Positions 46,915-57,248 are shown, counted from the first letter of the stretch. The stretch: 64,000 bases of DNA from Alkalispirillum mobile (GCF_003664325.1 NZ_RCDA01000003.1:1-64000), one strand, 5' to 3'. A program made the numbers and translations. Notes: generated by a model from the sequence alone, not told the origin.

Positions 46915-47802
46915 ATGGTAAGCGGTCTGTCACGGCAGGCCCGGGGCATGTTGATCGCCGGCGCCGGGGTGCTGGCGCTGAGCTTCGATGCCCTGCTGGT
47001 GCGGCTGGCGGGGGTGGGCCCCTGGGAGGTGGCCGTCTGGCGTGGGGTGTTCATCGCCCTGTCGCTGGCCCTGGTGGCCGGTTGGATGGGCGGCTGGGGC
47101 AAGGCGCTGCGCGCACCCCGGCTGCCGCTGCTGGGCGCCGGCATCATGTTCGGGCTGAATGGCCTGCTGTTTGTCCTGGCCATCATGCACACCGCTGTCG
47201 CCAACGTGGTGATAATCCTCAGTGCGGCCCCCTTGTTTGCGGCTGCCTGTACCCGGCTGTTCCTGCGCGAAGGGGTGGCCGCGCACACCTGGGTGGCGAT
47301 GGTGGTGGCGGTGGTCGCCGTCGGCGCCGTTTTCGCCGGTTCGCTGGACGGGGATGGCCTGGCGGGGGATCTCTTCGCCCTGGGGGCGGCCATGGTGCTG
47401 GGGGGCAACTTCACGCTGCTGCGCCGGTTCCCGCAGGTACCGCGGCTGCCCACGGTCTCCCTCGGCGGGGTAGTCACTGCACTACTGGCACTGCCCTTTG
47501 CCGCCCCCTGGGGGCTGGGGGCCGACAGTTACGCGGTACTGGCGCTGATGGGCCTGGTGCAGATGCCGCTCGCGCTGGGGCTGCTGGCCACGGCGACGCG
47601 CTATATCACCTCGCCGGAGGTCAGCCTGTTCATGCTGGTGGAAATGGTGCTGGCGCCGGTCTGGGTGGCCGCCTGGCTGGGGGAGTGGCCCACCCCGCAA
47701 ACCCTGGCCGCCGGGGCGTTGCTGCTGGTCACCCTGGCAGCCCATAGTGCCCTGGCACTGCGTGCTGTCCCCGGTCGGCCGCCGTCGGCCGGCGGGGTGT
47801 AG
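46915..47802 (+). CDS. EamA/DMT-family transporter
   Basis: A 295-aa inner-membrane protein with ten hydrophobic helices in two EamA halves (residues about 10-145 and 160-290), the drug/metabolite transporter superfamily. The substrate is unknown; relatives export amino acids or metabolites. AAGGAGG is present but about 13 bases before the ATG, a long spacing. It converges with gcvPB, leaving 22 bases between the stops. Confidence 0.87.
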   Translation: MVSGLSRQARGMLIAGAGVLALSFDALLVRLAGVGPWEVAVWRGVFIALSLALVAGWMGGWGKALRAPRLPLLGAGIMFGLNGLLFVLAIMHTAVANVVIILSAAPLFAAACTRLFLREGVAAHTWVAMVVAVVAVGAVFAGSLDGDGLAGDLFALGAAMVLGGNFTLLRRFPQVPRLPTVSLGGVVTALLALPFAAPWGLGADSYAVLALMGLVQMPLALGLLATATRYITSPEVSLFMLVEMVLAPVWVAAWLGEWPTPQTLAAGALLLVTLAAHSALALRAVPGRPPSAGGV

Positions 47803-47824
47803 GCGTAGGCGGCTGCGCCCGGCG

Positions 47825-49294
47825 TCAGGCCCCGGTGGGGTCCTTTTCTTTGTGCCAGGCCAGGTCGGGTTGGCGGGCCGCCCGTACTTCGTCCAGGCGC
47901 CTTACCGGCAGCCTGTAGGGGGCGCCGTGCACCTGGGCGGGGTCCTGTCGGGCCGCCTCGCGGATGGCCACCATGGCATCCACGAAGGCGTCCAGTTCGG
48001 CCAGGCTCTCGGTCTCGGTGGGCTCGATCAGCAGGCATTCGGGGATGTGTACCGGGAAGTACATGGTGGGGGCGTGAATGCCGTGGTCCAGCAGCGCCTT
48101 GCTGAAGTCCAGGGCAGTGACGCCCAGTTCCTTCGCCTCCTGGCGGAGGGTGATCACGAACTCGTGACTGGCCCGCCGTTCCGGGTAGGCCAGTTGGAAG
48201 CCCTCGGCCTGCAACCCCGCCATCAGGTAGTTGGCGTTCAGCGTGGCGTACGCGGCCACCCGGGGCATGCCCTCCCGGCCCAGCATGCGGGCGTAGGCCC
48301 AGGCCCGCAGCAGCACGCCCACGTTCCCGCCGAAGGTGGACAGCCGGCCGATGCTCTCCGGCCGGTCGCCCTCGTGCAGCCAGCGGTAGCGGCCGTCGCG
48401 CTCGCGGATAACCTGCGGGACCGGCAGGTAGGGCGCGAGCCGCTCGCCCACGCAGACCGCCCCGGCCCCGGGGCCGCCCCCGCCGTGGGGGGTGGAGAAG
48501 GTCTTGTGCAGGTTCAGGTGCATGACGTCGAAGCCCATATCCCCCGGACGCACCCGGCCGAGAATGGCGTTCAGGTTGGCGCCGTCGTAGTAGAGCAGGC
48601 CGCCGGCCTCGTGCACCGCGTCGGCCATCTCGCGGATGCGGCGCTCGAACACGCCCACGGTGGAGGGGTTGGTGAGCATGATGCCTGCGGTCCGGGGGCC
48701 CAGGGCCTCGCGCAGGGCCGCCATGTCGACGTCGCCGTCGGCCCCGGTGGGGATCTCGCGGACGGTGCAGCCGCAGAGCGCCGCGGTGGCCGGGTTGGTG
48801 CCGTGGGCGGCATCGGGGACGATGATCTCGCGCCGCTCGTGGTCGCCGCGCCCGGCGTGCCAGGCCATGATCATGGCCACGCCGCAGAACTCGCCCTGGG
48901 CGCCGGCCATGGCGGCCAGGCTGGTCTCGGCCATGCCCGTCACCTCGCTGAGCCAGTCCTGCAACTCGTGCAGACAGGCCATCATCCCCTGGCCGGTGGT
49001 GGCCGGGGCGAGGGGGTGGCGGTCGGCGAACCCCGGCAGGCTGGCCACCGCGTGGCAGCCGCGGGGGTTGTACTTCATGGTGCAGGAGCCCAGCGGGTAA
49101 AAGTGGGTGTCGATGGAAAAGTTGCGCTGGGACAGGCGGGTGTAGTGGCGGACCGCCTGCAACTCGGACACCTCCGGCAGGGCCGGGCGGCGCCGGCGAC
49201 GGAAGGCCTCGGGCAGCGCTGGGACCTGTTCCGGGGGCTGTGGGGCCTGCGCCGCGGCGCGCCGCCCCTCGCTGGCCTGTTCGAAGATCAGCAT
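47825..49294 (-). CDS. gcvPB: Glycine dehydrogenase (decarboxylating) subunit 2
   Basis: PLP-carrying subunit of the split P-protein of the glycine cleavage system; 489 aa. The PLP lysine is in [16 protein letters not shown], with [12 protein letters not shown] and the N-terminal [20 protein letters not shown] as family stretches. It works as an (alpha-beta)2 tetramer with GcvPA. Unusually, a peroxidase gene (tpx) separates it from gcvPA. It is the last gene in the gcvT-gcvH-gcvPA-tpx-gcvPB series. Confidence 0.95.
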   Translation of the reverse strand: MLIFEQASEGRRAAAQAPQPPEQVPALPEAFRRRRRPALPEVSELQAVRHYTRLSQRNFSIDTHFYPLGSCTMKYNPRGCHAVASLPGFADRHPLAPATTGQGMMACLHELQDWLSEVTGMAETSLAAMAGAQGEFCGVAMIMAWHAGRGDHERREIIVPDAAHGTNPATAALCGCTVREIPTGADGDVDMAALREALGPRTAGIMLTNPSTVGVFERRIREMADAVHEAGGLLYYDGANLNAILGRVRPGDMGFDVMHLNLHKTFSTPHGGGGPGAGAVCVGERLAPYLPVPQVIRERDGRYRWLHEGDRPESIGRLSTFGGNVGVLLRAWAYARMLGREGMPRVAAYATLNANYLMAGLQAEGFQLAYPERRASHEFVITLRQEAKELGVTALDFSKALLDHGIHAPTMYFPVHIPECLLIEPTETESLAELDAFVDAMVAIREAARQDPAQVHGAPYRLPVRRLDEVRAARQPDLAWHKEKDPTGA

Positions 49295-49362
49295 CGGCGG
49301 TGTCCTGGGTCGGTAACTGGGGTTGGGCGACGGGGCCGCCGGACGGCCCCGTCGGCGAGCGG

Positions 49363-49863
49363 TCAGTCCAGCGCCTTGAGTGCGGCCTGGTAATCGGGTT
49401 CCTGTTTGATCTCAGGGACCAGCTCGGTATGGCATACCTTGCCGGATTCGTCGATTACCACCACGGCGCGGCAGGTGATGCCCGCGGTGGGACCGGTCTC
49501 CACCAGCACGCCGTAATCTTTGGCGAAGTGCCGGTCACGCATCATCGACAGGGTTTTCACATTGTCGATGCCTTCCGCCTGACAGAAGCGCTGCTGGGCA
49601 AAGGGCAGGTCCGCGGAGACATTGAGGACCACCAGGTCATCGCGCTTTTTCGCGGCCTCGTCGAAGGTCTTGGCCGAGGTGGCGCAGAGGCCGGTGTCCA
49701 GGCTGGGCGTGATGTTCAGGATGACCTTCTTGCCGCGGAAGTCGGCCAGGCCCACGTCCTTCAGGTTGACGTCGGTAAGGGTGAAGTCGGGGGCCATGCT
49801 CCCGACGGCCGGGAGGTCGCCGCAGGTCTGGATGGGGTCCCCTGCCAGGGTGATTGTCGCCAT
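49363..49863 (-). CDS. tpx: Thiol peroxidase Tpx
   Basis: Atypical 2-Cys peroxiredoxin that reduces lipid and alkyl hydroperoxides with thioredoxin; 166 aa. The peroxidatic Cys60 is in [11 protein letters not shown] and the resolving Cys94 in [10 protein letters not shown], with the usual spacing of 34. The ribosome site AAGGAG is strong. It sits between gcvPA (42 bases upstream) and gcvPB (68 bases downstream) on the same strand, so it is likely cotranscribed with the glycine cleavage genes. Confidence 0.96.
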   Translation of the reverse strand: MATITLAGDPIQTCGDLPAVGSMAPDFTLTDVNLKDVGLADFRGKKVILNITPSLDTGLCATSAKTFDEAAKKRDDLVVLNVSADLPFAQQRFCQAEGIDNVKTLSMMRDRHFAKDYGVLVETGPTAGITCRAVVVIDESGKVCHTELVPEIKQEPDYQAALKALD

Positions 49864-49905
49864 GGTCTTCTCCTTGCTGTTGGTCTGGTTGGTTTTGGAA
49901 CGGTG

Positions 49906-51270
49906 TCAGGCCGGGGGCTCCAGTACCCCGGCCAGGGCGGAACGGTAGTGCTCGATGTCCGTCCGGTCGCGCATCTCGGTCGCGCAGACCAGCAGCGTGT
50001 CGCCCAGCTCCGGGTAGTCGCCCGCAAGATCATGGCCACCCAGAATGCCCTGTTGCTCCAGTGCCTGCAGCACCGGGGCCACGGGGCGGTCCAGACGCAG
50101 CACCGCCTCGTGGAAGCGCGGGCCGGACAATGCCTCGGTCACGCCGGGCAGGTCGGTGAGTGCCTCCACCAGGGCCTGGGTGTGGGCCAGGCAGCAATCG
50201 GCCACCCGCTCCAGGCCGTCGGGGCCGAGCAGCGCCAGGTGGATGGTGGCCGCGGTCGCCATCAGGCCCTGGTTGGTGCAAATGTTGGAGGTGGCGCGGC
50301 CGCGGCGGATGTGCTGCTCGCGGGCCTGCAGGGTCAGGGTGTAGCCGGTGCGCCCGTCCAGGTCGACGGTGCGGCCCACCAGCCGACCCGGCAGCTGGCG
50401 CAGGAGCGATCGCCTGCAGGTGAGAAAGCCGAAACCGGGGCCGCCGGAACTCATGGGGATGCCCAGCGGCTGGCCCTCGCCGCAGGCGAGGTCCGCCCCG
50501 TCCTCGGCCCATTCCCCCGGCGGAGCCAGGCGCGCGAGGGCGACCGGGTTGACCACGCCGATCACCAGGGCGCCGCGTGCCCGGGCGGCGTGGGTCAGCT
50601 CGTCCACCGGCTCCAGCACGCCGAGGAAGTTGGGCTGGGGGAGCAACAGGGCGTCGAAGTCGCCCTCGATGGCGTCCAGTGCCGTAGCCGGCAGGTGCCC
50701 CCGGTGGTGGTCGTAGTCGAGTAGCTCGATGGCGATGCGCTGGGGGCTGAGCAGGGTCTCCAACACCCGGCGGTAGAGCGGGTGCAGGGTCCTCGGCACC
50801 ACCACCCGGTGGGCGGCATCGCGCCGGCGCTGGCGCACCGCCATCAGCGCGGCCTCCGCGGTGGCGGTGGCGCCATCGTAGAGTGAGGCGTTGCTTACGG
50901 GCAGGCCGGTGAGCTCTGCCAGCATGGTCTGGAACTCGTAGATGACCTGCAGCGTCCCCTGGGAGGCCTCCGCCTGGTAGGGGGTGTAGGCGCTGTAGAA
51001 CTCGCCCCGGGCGGCGATCTGCCAGACGGCGGCGGGGATGTGGTGCTCGTAGCACCCCGCCCCCAGGAAGCAGAGCGGTTGCCGGTCCTGGTCGGCCCGG
51101 CGGCGGGCGGTGCGCTGGACCGCCATCTCCGGCGCGGCCGGGGGCACCTGTTCCAGCGCCGGCGCCCGCAACCCCTCCGGGATCTCGTCGAACAGCGCTT
51201 CCAGGTCGCGGACGCCGATGGTTTCCAGCATCCGCCGGACTTCCGCCTCGGTATGCGGGATAAAGGGCAT
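49906..51270 (-). CDS. gcvPA: Glycine dehydrogenase (decarboxylating) subunit 1
   Basis: Non-PLP-binding subunit of the two-part P-protein, 454 aa. It begins [15 protein letters not shown], the usual N terminus, and contains the [17 protein letters not shown] and [15 protein letters not shown] blocks and [14 protein letters not shown], all conserved in the family. It follows gcvH directly (six-base gap). Confidence 0.95.
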   Translation of the reverse strand: MPFIPHTEAEVRRMLETIGVRDLEALFDEIPEGLRAPALEQVPPAAPEMAVQRTARRRADQDRQPLCFLGAGCYEHHIPAAVWQIAARGEFYSAYTPYQAEASQGTLQVIYEFQTMLAELTGLPVSNASLYDGATATAEAALMAVRQRRRDAAHRVVVPRTLHPLYRRVLETLLSPQRIAIELLDYDHHRGHLPATALDAIEGDFDALLLPQPNFLGVLEPVDELTHAARARGALVIGVVNPVALARLAPPGEWAEDGADLACGEGQPLGIPMSSGGPGFGFLTCRRSLLRQLPGRLVGRTVDLDGRTGYTLTLQAREQHIRRGRATSNICTNQGLMATAATIHLALLGPDGLERVADCCLAHTQALVEALTDLPGVTEALSGPRFHEAVLRLDRPVAPVLQALEQQGILGGHDLAGDYPELGDTLLVCATEMRDRTDIEHYRSALAGVLEPPA

Positions 51271-51276
51271 GCGCCG

Positions 51277-51669
51277 CTAGTCCTCGTCGGCCACCAGGTC
51301 TTCGTAGTCCTCGGGAGGCAGTAGCGTCTCCAGGTCATCGGCGTCGTCGGGGCGGATGCGCATGATCCAGCCCTCGCCGTAGGGGTCGGTGTTGACCAGC
51401 TCGGGGCTGTCCTGCAGTTCGGCATTGGCGTCGATAACCTCGCCGGACACCGGTGCGTAGATGTCGGAGGCGGCCTTTACCGACTCCACCACCGCGCAGG
51501 CCTCCTCGGCGTCGTAGTGCCGGCCCACGGTGGGGGTTTCCACAAACACCAGGTCGCCCAGAGCGTTCTGGGCGTGATCGGTGATGCCGATCGTGAGCGT
51601 GCCGTCGTCCTCCAGGCGGGTCCATTCGTGGGTGCGGCTGTACTTGAGGGTTTCGGGTACCTGGCTCAT
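51277..51669 (-). CDS. gcvH: Glycine cleavage system H protein
   Basis: Lipoyl carrier shuttling the aminomethyl group among P, T and L proteins; 130 aa. The lipoylated Lys65 is in [14 protein letters not shown]. It has the usual N-terminal [22 protein letters not shown] (split here by the strand order) and an acidic C-terminal tail rich in Asp/Glu. I chose ATG 51669 because it fits homologues; 21 further in-frame codons upstream look non-coding. Confidence 0.95.
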   Translation of the reverse strand: MSQVPETLKYSRTHEWTRLEDDGTLTIGITDHAQNALGDLVFVETPTVGRHYDAEEACAVVESVKAASDIYAPVSGEVIDANAELQDSPELVNTDPYGEGWIMRIRPDDADDLETLLPPEDYEDLVADED

Positions 51670-51748
51670 GTCTGGGTGATCCCCTTGGTCGTGGTGTGGG
51701 TCCGGGGTGGCAGGCCACCCCATATTGCTCATGTCGGTGTAAGCGAGG

Positions 51749-52843
51749 CTAACCCGGGCCGTCCACCCGCGGCTTGCCGTTGCGCACGAATGGCGGCCGC
51801 ACGGGCTCCGCCTCCAGGGCGCGGCCGCGGATCTCTACCCGGAAAGGGCCACGGGCGTCCGCGGCTACCCGCGCCAGGGCGATACCCCGCTGCAGCACCG
51901 GTGACCAGCCGCCGCTGGTCACCTCGCCTACCGGCGTGCCCGCGGAATCCAGCACCGGGTGTCCGTGGCGGGGGATACCGCGCCCCTGCAGCACCAGCCC
52001 CTGCCGGCGCCGGCCGGCGCCGGCAGCGCGCTGCGCTGCCAGGGCGTGGCGACCGATGAAGTCGCGGTCTTCCGGTGACCAGTGAACGGTCCAGCCCAGA
52101 CCGCACTCCAGGGGGGTGGTGTGCTCGTCCATATCCTGGCCGCTGAGGTTCAGGCCCGCCTCAAGTCGCAGGCTGTCCCGAGCGGCCAGCCCGCAGGGCC
52201 GGGCCCCGGCGGCGATCAGCGCATCCCAGGCGGCCCCGGCCTCGCCCCCGGGCAGGATGATCTCGAAGCCGTCCTCTCCGGTGTAGCCGGTGCGGCTGAT
52301 GAACAGCGGGTCCTGGTCCAGGGCCTCGAAGGGGGGTAGCCCCACCGCCCTGGCAGCGCCGGGCAGTTGTTCGATCAGGTTGGGGGCGGCGGGGCCCTGG
52401 AGGGCGATCATGGCCAGGTCGTTGCGGCACTGCGGCCGCAGACCGAAGGCGGCGGTGAGTCGCTCCAGCCAGCCCTGTACCACCTCGCGGGTGGCGGCGT
52501 TGGAAACCAGGCGGTAGCGCCCCTCGCCGCGGCGGAAGATGATCAGGTCGTCGATGATGCCGCCGGATTCGTTGAGCAGGCAGCCGTACTGGGCCTTGCC
52601 GGGTGGGGCGTCGTCCAGCCGGGCCACGTCTGCGGCCAGAATCAGGCGCAGGGCGTCGCAGGCGGTAGCGCCCTCCAGGTCGGTGATGGCCATGTGGGAG
52701 ACGTCGAACAGCCCGCAATGCTCGCGCACCGCCCGGTGCTCGGCGAGGGCGGAGCCGAAGTCCATGGGCAACTGCCAGCCAGCGAAATCCACCAGTCGGG
52801 CGTCGGCTTGCTGGTGGCGGCGGTAGAGCGGCGTGCGATGCAT
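51749..52843 (-). CDS. gcvT: Aminomethyltransferase (glycine cleavage T protein)
   Basis: Transfers the methylene group from the H-protein aminomethyl-lipoate to tetrahydrofolate, releasing ammonia; 364 aa. Typical sections are [21 protein letters not shown], the folate-site Asp region [25 protein letters not shown] and [15 protein letters not shown]. It is the first gene of the minus-strand gcv series. Only 85 bases separate its start from the neighbouring permease stop, too short for a full tandem glycine riboswitch. Confidence 0.95.
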   Translation of the reverse strand: MHRTPLYRRHQQADARLVDFAGWQLPMDFGSALAEHRAVREHCGLFDVSHMAITDLEGATACDALRLILAADVARLDDAPPGKAQYGCLLNESGGIIDDLIIFRRGEGRYRLVSNAATREVVQGWLERLTAAFGLRPQCRNDLAMIALQGPAAPNLIEQLPGAARAVGLPPFEALDQDPLFISRTGYTGEDGFEIILPGGEAGAAWDALIAAGARPCGLAARDSLRLEAGLNLSGQDMDEHTTPLECGLGWTVHWSPEDRDFIGRHALAAQRAAGAGRRRQGLVLQGRGIPRHGHPVLDSAGTPVGEVTSGGWSPVLQRGIALARVAADARGPFRVEIRGRALEAEPVRPPFVRNGKPRVDGPG

Positions 52844-52928
52844 GGGCTCCCTTGGCGATCTGATCCGGCTGTGCCAGCGGTCGGACCACTATAGCGCCAA
52901 TTACCGGCGCGGGAACAGGGGGGCGGGG

Positions 52929-54638
52929 TCAGTTCTGCAAGGCCTCGGCGGCCGCGGGCTTCTGGTTGCGCGGGTGTTTGCGCACCGTGCGATTGACCAG
53001 GAAGATCACCGGGATCAGGCCCACCGCCACCAGCGTGACCGCCGGCAGGGCGGCACGCTCCCATTGGCCTTCCACCGTGAACTCGAAGATCCGCACCGCC
53101 AGCGTATCCCAGCCAAAGGGCCGCAGCAGCAGGGTAGCGGGCATCTCCTTCATTACGTCCACGCCCACCAGCAGGGCGGCGGTGATCAGCCCGGGGCGCA
53201 GCACCGGGATGTAGATACGGCGGATAATCTCGCTGTCGCGGGCGCCCAGGCTGCGCGCCGCCTCGCGGAGGCTGGGGCGGATCTGTTCCAGTGCGCTGTC
53301 CACGGCGCCGAAGGCCACCGCCATGAAGCGCATCACGTAGGCCAGCACCAGGGCGAAGACACTGCCGGTGAGCAGTTGGCCCCCCAAATCGCCCACCAGC
53401 GGCTCGAGCAGGTCCGCCACCCGGTGGTCCAGCCAGGTGAAGACGATCATGATGCCGACGGCCAGCACCGAGCCGGGCAGGGCGTAGCCCAGTGTGGAGG
53501 CGCCCACCGCCCGGCGGGTGATGAAGTCCGGCTGGGCCCGGCGGGCATAGGCGAGCATCAGGGCGATGCTGACCGTGACGACGGCAGACACGGCGCCCAG
53601 GGTCAGGGTGTTGACCACCAGCTCCAGGTAGCGCTCATTGAAGTCCGCGAGGTAGCCCCAGCCCCAGATCATCAACTGCAACACGGGCAGCAGAAAGCCC
53701 AGAAAGAGCACGGTGAAGGCGAACCCGGTGGCGGCCCAGGCGCGCCAGCCATGGAGCTGGATGCGGGTGATCTCGCCGCCCTGGCGCTGGTCAAAGCGGG
53801 CCCGTCCGCGGGCCATCTTCTCGGCGGTCAGGCCCAGCAGGATGAACAGCAGCAGCAGCGCTGCCAGCTGGCCGGCAGCCGCCAGGCTGTAATAGCCGAA
53901 CCAGGCGCGGTAGATGGCGGTGGTGAAGGTCTCGAAGTTGAACACCGAGACGGCGCCGAAGTCGGCCAGCGTTTCCATCAGGGCCAGCGCGGTACCGGCG
54001 GCGATGGCGGGGCGCGCCATGGGCAGCGCTACCCGGAAGAAGCTGCCCCAGGCCCCCAGCCCCTGCACCCGGGCCGCCTCTATGGGGGCAGTGCCCTGGC
54101 TGAGGAAGGCCGCGCGGCTGAGCATGTAGACGTAGGGGTAGAGCACCAGGCTCATCACCAGGATAAGGCCCGGCGTGGAACGGATGGAGGGCAGGCGCAG
54201 ATCGGAAGAGATGGTCTCGCGGAGAAAGCCCTGCACCGGCCCGGCATACTCGAACAGGCCTACAAAGACGAAGGCCAGCACGTAGGTGGGTACCGCCAGG
54301 GGCAGGATCAGTGCCCAGTCAAAGATGTTGCGGCCGGGGAAGTCGCAGCGGGCCGTCAGCCAGGCCAGGCCGACGCCGATGAACAGCACCCCGGAGCCCA
54401 CCCCGAAGACCAGCAGCAGCGTGTTGGTCAGGATCTCGGCGAGCAGCGTCTCCTGGACGTGCCGCCAGACCTCCATGTCCGGGTTGAACCAGCTGGCCAG
54501 CGTCACCGCGATGGGGATGAACAGCAGTGCCCCCATACAGACGGCAAAAAACCGCCAGAACCCGACCCGCCGGAGCGGGTCGAGCAGGCTGGCGGTCAGC
54601 CCCCGCGGGGGCGCGTTGCCGGACCAGGCGACGGACAT
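52929..54638 (-). CDS. Iron(III) ABC transporter permease, fused two-domain (FbpB-like)
   Basis: An integral membrane protein of 569 aa with about twelve helices in two homologous BPD_transp_1 halves. The EAA loops read EAARVQGLGAWGSFFRVALP in the first half and REAARSLGARDSEIIRRIYIP in the second. This fused layout is characteristic of FbpB/SfuB/HitB-type ferric permeases. It starts four bases after the binding-protein stop. No ATP-binding gene follows; the next gene on the strand is gcvT. Confidence 0.9.
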   Translation of the reverse strand: MSVAWSGNAPPRGLTASLLDPLRRVGFWRFFAVCMGALLFIPIAVTLASWFNPDMEVWRHVQETLLAEILTNTLLLVFGVGSGVLFIGVGLAWLTARCDFPGRNIFDWALILPLAVPTYVLAFVFVGLFEYAGPVQGFLRETISSDLRLPSIRSTPGLILVMSLVLYPYVYMLSRAAFLSQGTAPIEAARVQGLGAWGSFFRVALPMARPAIAAGTALALMETLADFGAVSVFNFETFTTAIYRAWFGYYSLAAAGQLAALLLLFILLGLTAEKMARGRARFDQRQGGEITRIQLHGWRAWAATGFAFTVLFLGFLLPVLQLMIWGWGYLADFNERYLELVVNTLTLGAVSAVVTVSIALMLAYARRAQPDFITRRAVGASTLGYALPGSVLAVGIMIVFTWLDHRVADLLEPLVGDLGGQLLTGSVFALVLAYVMRFMAVAFGAVDSALEQIRPSLREAARSLGARDSEIIRRIYIPVLRPGLITAALLVGVDVMKEMPATLLLRPFGWDTLAVRIFEFTVEGQWERAALPAVTLVAVGLIPVIFLVNRTVRKHPRNQKPAAAEALQN

Positions 54639-54642
54639 CGGA

Positions 54643-55674
54643 TCAGCGCCAGCCCACCCGGTCCATCAGCATGGCGGCCTGCCGTTGCAGCCGGCCGGCC
54701 TCGGAGACGTTGATGTTGTCGGCCTCGAAATCGCCCCATTCGGCGACAATCGGGTCCAGGGCGATGTCGGGGTTGGCCGGGTATTCCATGTTGAGCGCGG
54801 CGAAGTCCTCTTGGGCGGCATCGCTGGCCAGCCACTCGATCAGCTTCTGCGCCTGCTCCGGGTTGTTCGCATGGCGGGTAACGCCGGCGCCGGAGACGTT
54901 CACATGCACGCCCACGTCATCCTGGTTGGGCCAGAACGGGGCCACCGGGAAGTCGGGGTCGTCCTTGAGCACCCGGCCCAGGTAGTAGGTGTTGGTGATG
55001 CTGACATCACACTGGCCGGCGGCGATGGCGCGCAGCGTGGAGGTATCGTTGGAGAAGGGGCGGTCGGCGAAGTTGTTCACCCAGCCCTCCAGCACCTCGC
55101 GGGTCCGCTCCTCACCGTGGTGGGAGATCATGGTGGCCACCAGTGACTGGTTGTAGACGTGCTGCGAGGTGCGCACGCAGAGGCGGCCCTCCCACTTCGG
55201 ATCGGCCAGGTCCTCGTAAGTGGACAGCTCCTCCGGGTCCACCCGGTCCGGGGCGTACATGATGGTGCGGGCGCGCACCGACAGGCCGAACCACTGGTCG
55301 TCGGGGTCACGCAGGTGTTCCGGGATGGATTCGCGCAGGGGCTCGGAGTCGATGGACTGGAGGACGCCCCGGTCGGCGGCCTGCCACAGGTTGCCGGCAT
55401 CCACCGTCATTAGCACGTCGGCAGGGGTACGGCGCCCCTCCTGCTGCAGCCGGGCCAGCAGCGGGCCGGCGCTGTCGGTCACGTACCGCACGTTGATGCC
55501 GGTCTCTTCGGTGAACCGGTCGAACAGCGGTTTGATCAGGTGCTCCTGCCGGGCGGAGTAGACCGTTACGGTGTCGTCGCTGGCCTGGGCGGTGCCTGGC
55601 ACGGCCAGGGTCGCGGCCAGCGGCAGGGCGAGGGGGGCGGCCAGCAGGCCGGTGAGAAGACGCTTGAGCTTCAT
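54643..55674 (-). CDS. Iron(III) ABC transporter substrate-binding protein (FbpA-like)
   Basis: Periplasmic ferric-ion-binding protein, 343 aa, with a Sec signal peptide (residues 1-31, ending in GTAQAS). The mature start DDTVTVYSARQEHLIKPLF and the adjacent iron-ligand tyrosines in TNTYYLGRVLKDD are hallmarks of the FbpA/FutA family. ATG 55674 (MKLKRLL) has GGAG upstream and starts the signal peptide; 21 codons of open frame before it overlap the promoter and Fur box. A Fur-box-like palindrome lies 34 bases upstream. Confidence 0.93.
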   Translation of the reverse strand: MKLKRLLTGLLAAPLALPLAATLAVPGTAQASDDTVTVYSARQEHLIKPLFDRFTEETGINVRYVTDSAGPLLARLQQEGRRTPADVLMTVDAGNLWQAADRGVLQSIDSEPLRESIPEHLRDPDDQWFGLSVRARTIMYAPDRVDPEELSTYEDLADPKWEGRLCVRTSQHVYNQSLVATMISHHGEERTREVLEGWVNNFADRPFSNDTSTLRAIAAGQCDVSITNTYYLGRVLKDDPDFPVAPFWPNQDDVGVHVNVSGAGVTRHANNPEQAQKLIEWLASDAAQEDFAALNMEYPANPDIALDPIVAEWGDFEADNINVSEAGRLQRQAAMLMDRVGWR

Positions 55675-55707
55675 GGTGCCACTCCTTGCAGCGAGGATGC
55701 TGACCGA

Positions 55708-55726
55708 GATGATAAGCATTCTCATT
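55708..55726 (-). promoter_or_regulatory. Fur box upstream of the ferric transporter genes
   Basis: On the minus strand the sequence AATGAGAATGCTTATCATC matches the 19-bp Fur palindrome AATGATAATCATTATCATT at 15 of 19 positions. It is positioned just ahead of the binding-protein gene, consistent with repression under iron sufficiency. Confidence 0.75.
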
Positions 55727-55763
55727 GCACTCTGCAAAGTCTTATTCTGTTTGTAGGTTTTAG

Positions 55764-56225
55764 TTATTCCAATTCAGGAAAGTCATGCTGGCGGAGGGCT
55801 TCGTACAGCACCACTGAGACGCTGTTGCCCAGGTTCATGCTCCGGCTCTCCCGGCGCATGGGCAGACGCAGCCGGCGGCCGGGGCTGAAGCGCACCAGAT
55901 GCTGGCGCAGGCCGCCGGTCTCGCAGCCGAACACCAGCGCATCGCCGGGTTGGTAACGGGCCTGGTGGTAGCCGGTGTGGCCCCGGGTGGACAGGGCCCA
56001 GGCACGGCGGGGGCGGAGCCGGCACAGGCAGTCCACCAGGCTGGCGTGCTCCTGGACCCGCGCCCATTCATGGTAGTCCAGCCCGGCCCGGCGCAGGCGG
56101 GTATCATCCAGCTCGAACCCCAACGGGTGGATCAGGTGCAGGTGGGCACCGGTATTGGCGGCCAGCCGGATGATATTGCCGGTGTTGCCCGGGATCTCCG
56201 GCTCGACCAGGACGATATGGAACAT
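55764..56225 (-). CDS. trmL: tRNA (cytidine/uridine-34-2'-O)-methyltransferase TrmL
   Basis: SPOUT methyltransferase that 2'-O-methylates the wobble base of tRNA-Leu isoacceptors; 153 aa. The three SPOUT motifs are visible: PEIPGNTGNIIRLAANTGA at the N terminus, LVFGCETGGL, and the knot sequence RLPMRRESRSMNLGNSVSVV. It follows gpsA by seven bases, a common gammaproteobacterial neighbour. Confidence 0.95.
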   Translation of the reverse strand: MFHIVLVEPEIPGNTGNIIRLAANTGAHLHLIHPLGFELDDTRLRRAGLDYHEWARVQEHASLVDCLCRLRPRRAWALSTRGHTGYHQARYQPGDALVFGCETGGLRQHLVRFSPGRRLRLPMRRESRSMNLGNSVSVVLYEALRQHDFPELE

Positions 56226-56232
56226 GCGGGGG

Positions 56233-57231
56233 TTATTGCTCCTGGCGGCCGCCGGGCCGGAGCAGCAGGTTTTCCACGGCCTCGCGGGTGGAGATGCGGC
56301 CGGTCAGGCGCAGGTAGGCCTGCTCGCAGATGGGCATCTCCACGCCGTGGCGGACCGCCAGCCGGTGCAGCTCTTCGGCGGTGCGCACGCCCTCCACGGT
56401 GCCGATGGCGTTGATGGCGGCTTCCAGCTCCTCGCCCCGGCCCAGGGCAAGCCCGAGGCGGCGGTTGCGGGACTGGTCATCGGTGCAGGTCAGGATTAGG
56501 TCGCCCATGCCGGCGAGGCCGGTGAGGGTGTCCGGCTCAGCGCCCAGGGCCTCGCCCAGGCGGCGGGTCTCGGCCAGCCCGCGGGTGATGAGCGCTGCCC
56601 GGGCGTTGGCGCCAAAGCCCAGCCCGTCGGCCACCCCGGTGGCGATGGCCAGGACGTTCTTGACGGCGCCGCCCAGCTGCACGCCCACCAGGTCGGTGCT
56701 GACGTACACGCGGAAACGCTCGTAACGAAAGGCCGCGGCCAGGTCGTCGGCGAACCGACTGTCTTTGGCGGCCACGGTGACGGCGGTGGGCAGGCCGCGC
56801 CCCACTTCCCCGGCGAAGCTGGGGCCGGAGAGCACCGCCAGCGGCGGGAGCGGCGAAAGCACCCGCTCGGCCACCTGGCTGAGCAGGCCGCCGGAAGCGG
56901 CGTCCAGCCCCTTGGTGGCCCAGGCGATCCGGTGCTCGGGTCGCAGCGACGGGGCGAGGGTGCGCAGGGTGTCCTCGAAGGCGCGGCTGGGCACGACCAG
57001 CATCAGGTCGTCGCACGCGGCGAGCAGGGTGTTGAGGTCCGGCTCCGGTTGCACCGGGTCCGGCAGGGGGCAGTCCGGCAGGTTGCGGCGGTTGACCCGG
57101 TCGCGGGCCATGGCCGCCAGGTTGGTGGCGTCACGCCCCCAGAGCCGGACCGGCTGGCCGGCGTGACCGGCAGCGATGGCCAGCGCCGTACCCCAGGCGC
57201 CGGCGCCGATAATGCCCAGTGGCCTGCTCAT
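56233..57231 (-). CDS. gpsA: Glycerol-3-phosphate dehydrogenase [NAD(P)+]
   Basis: Makes sn-glycerol 3-phosphate from dihydroxyacetone phosphate for phospholipid synthesis; cytoplasmic, 332 aa. It has the Rossmann motif IIGAGAWGTALA at the N terminus, the WATKGLD segment, the catalytic-Lys helix LGGAVKNVLAIATG, and NARAALITRGLAE. It starts 17 bases after the secB stop. The order secB-gpsA-trmL is conserved in many relatives. Confidence 0.96.
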   Translation of the reverse strand: MSRPLGIIGAGAWGTALAIAAGHAGQPVRLWGRDATNLAAMARDRVNRRNLPDCPLPDPVQPEPDLNTLLAACDDLMLVVPSRAFEDTLRTLAPSLRPEHRIAWATKGLDAASGGLLSQVAERVLSPLPPLAVLSGPSFAGEVGRGLPTAVTVAAKDSRFADDLAAAFRYERFRVYVSTDLVGVQLGGAVKNVLAIATGVADGLGFGANARAALITRGLAETRRLGEALGAEPDTLTGLAGMGDLILTCTDDQSRNRRLGLALGRGEELEAAINAIGTVEGVRTAEELHRLAVRHGVEMPICEQAYLRLTGRISTREAVENLLLRPGGRQEQ

Positions 57232-57248
57232 GGCCTGCCCTCCGGCGG

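Noticed and set aside
52844-52928. Glycine riboswitch before gcvT
   Set aside because: The gap is only 85 bases and lacks the paired aptamer architecture; I see no supporting stems.
52833-54713. Plus-strand open frame of 626 codons over the iron permease gene
   Set aside because: The opposite strand encodes a clear twelve-helix permease; this frame is Gln/His/Arg-rich and motif-free.
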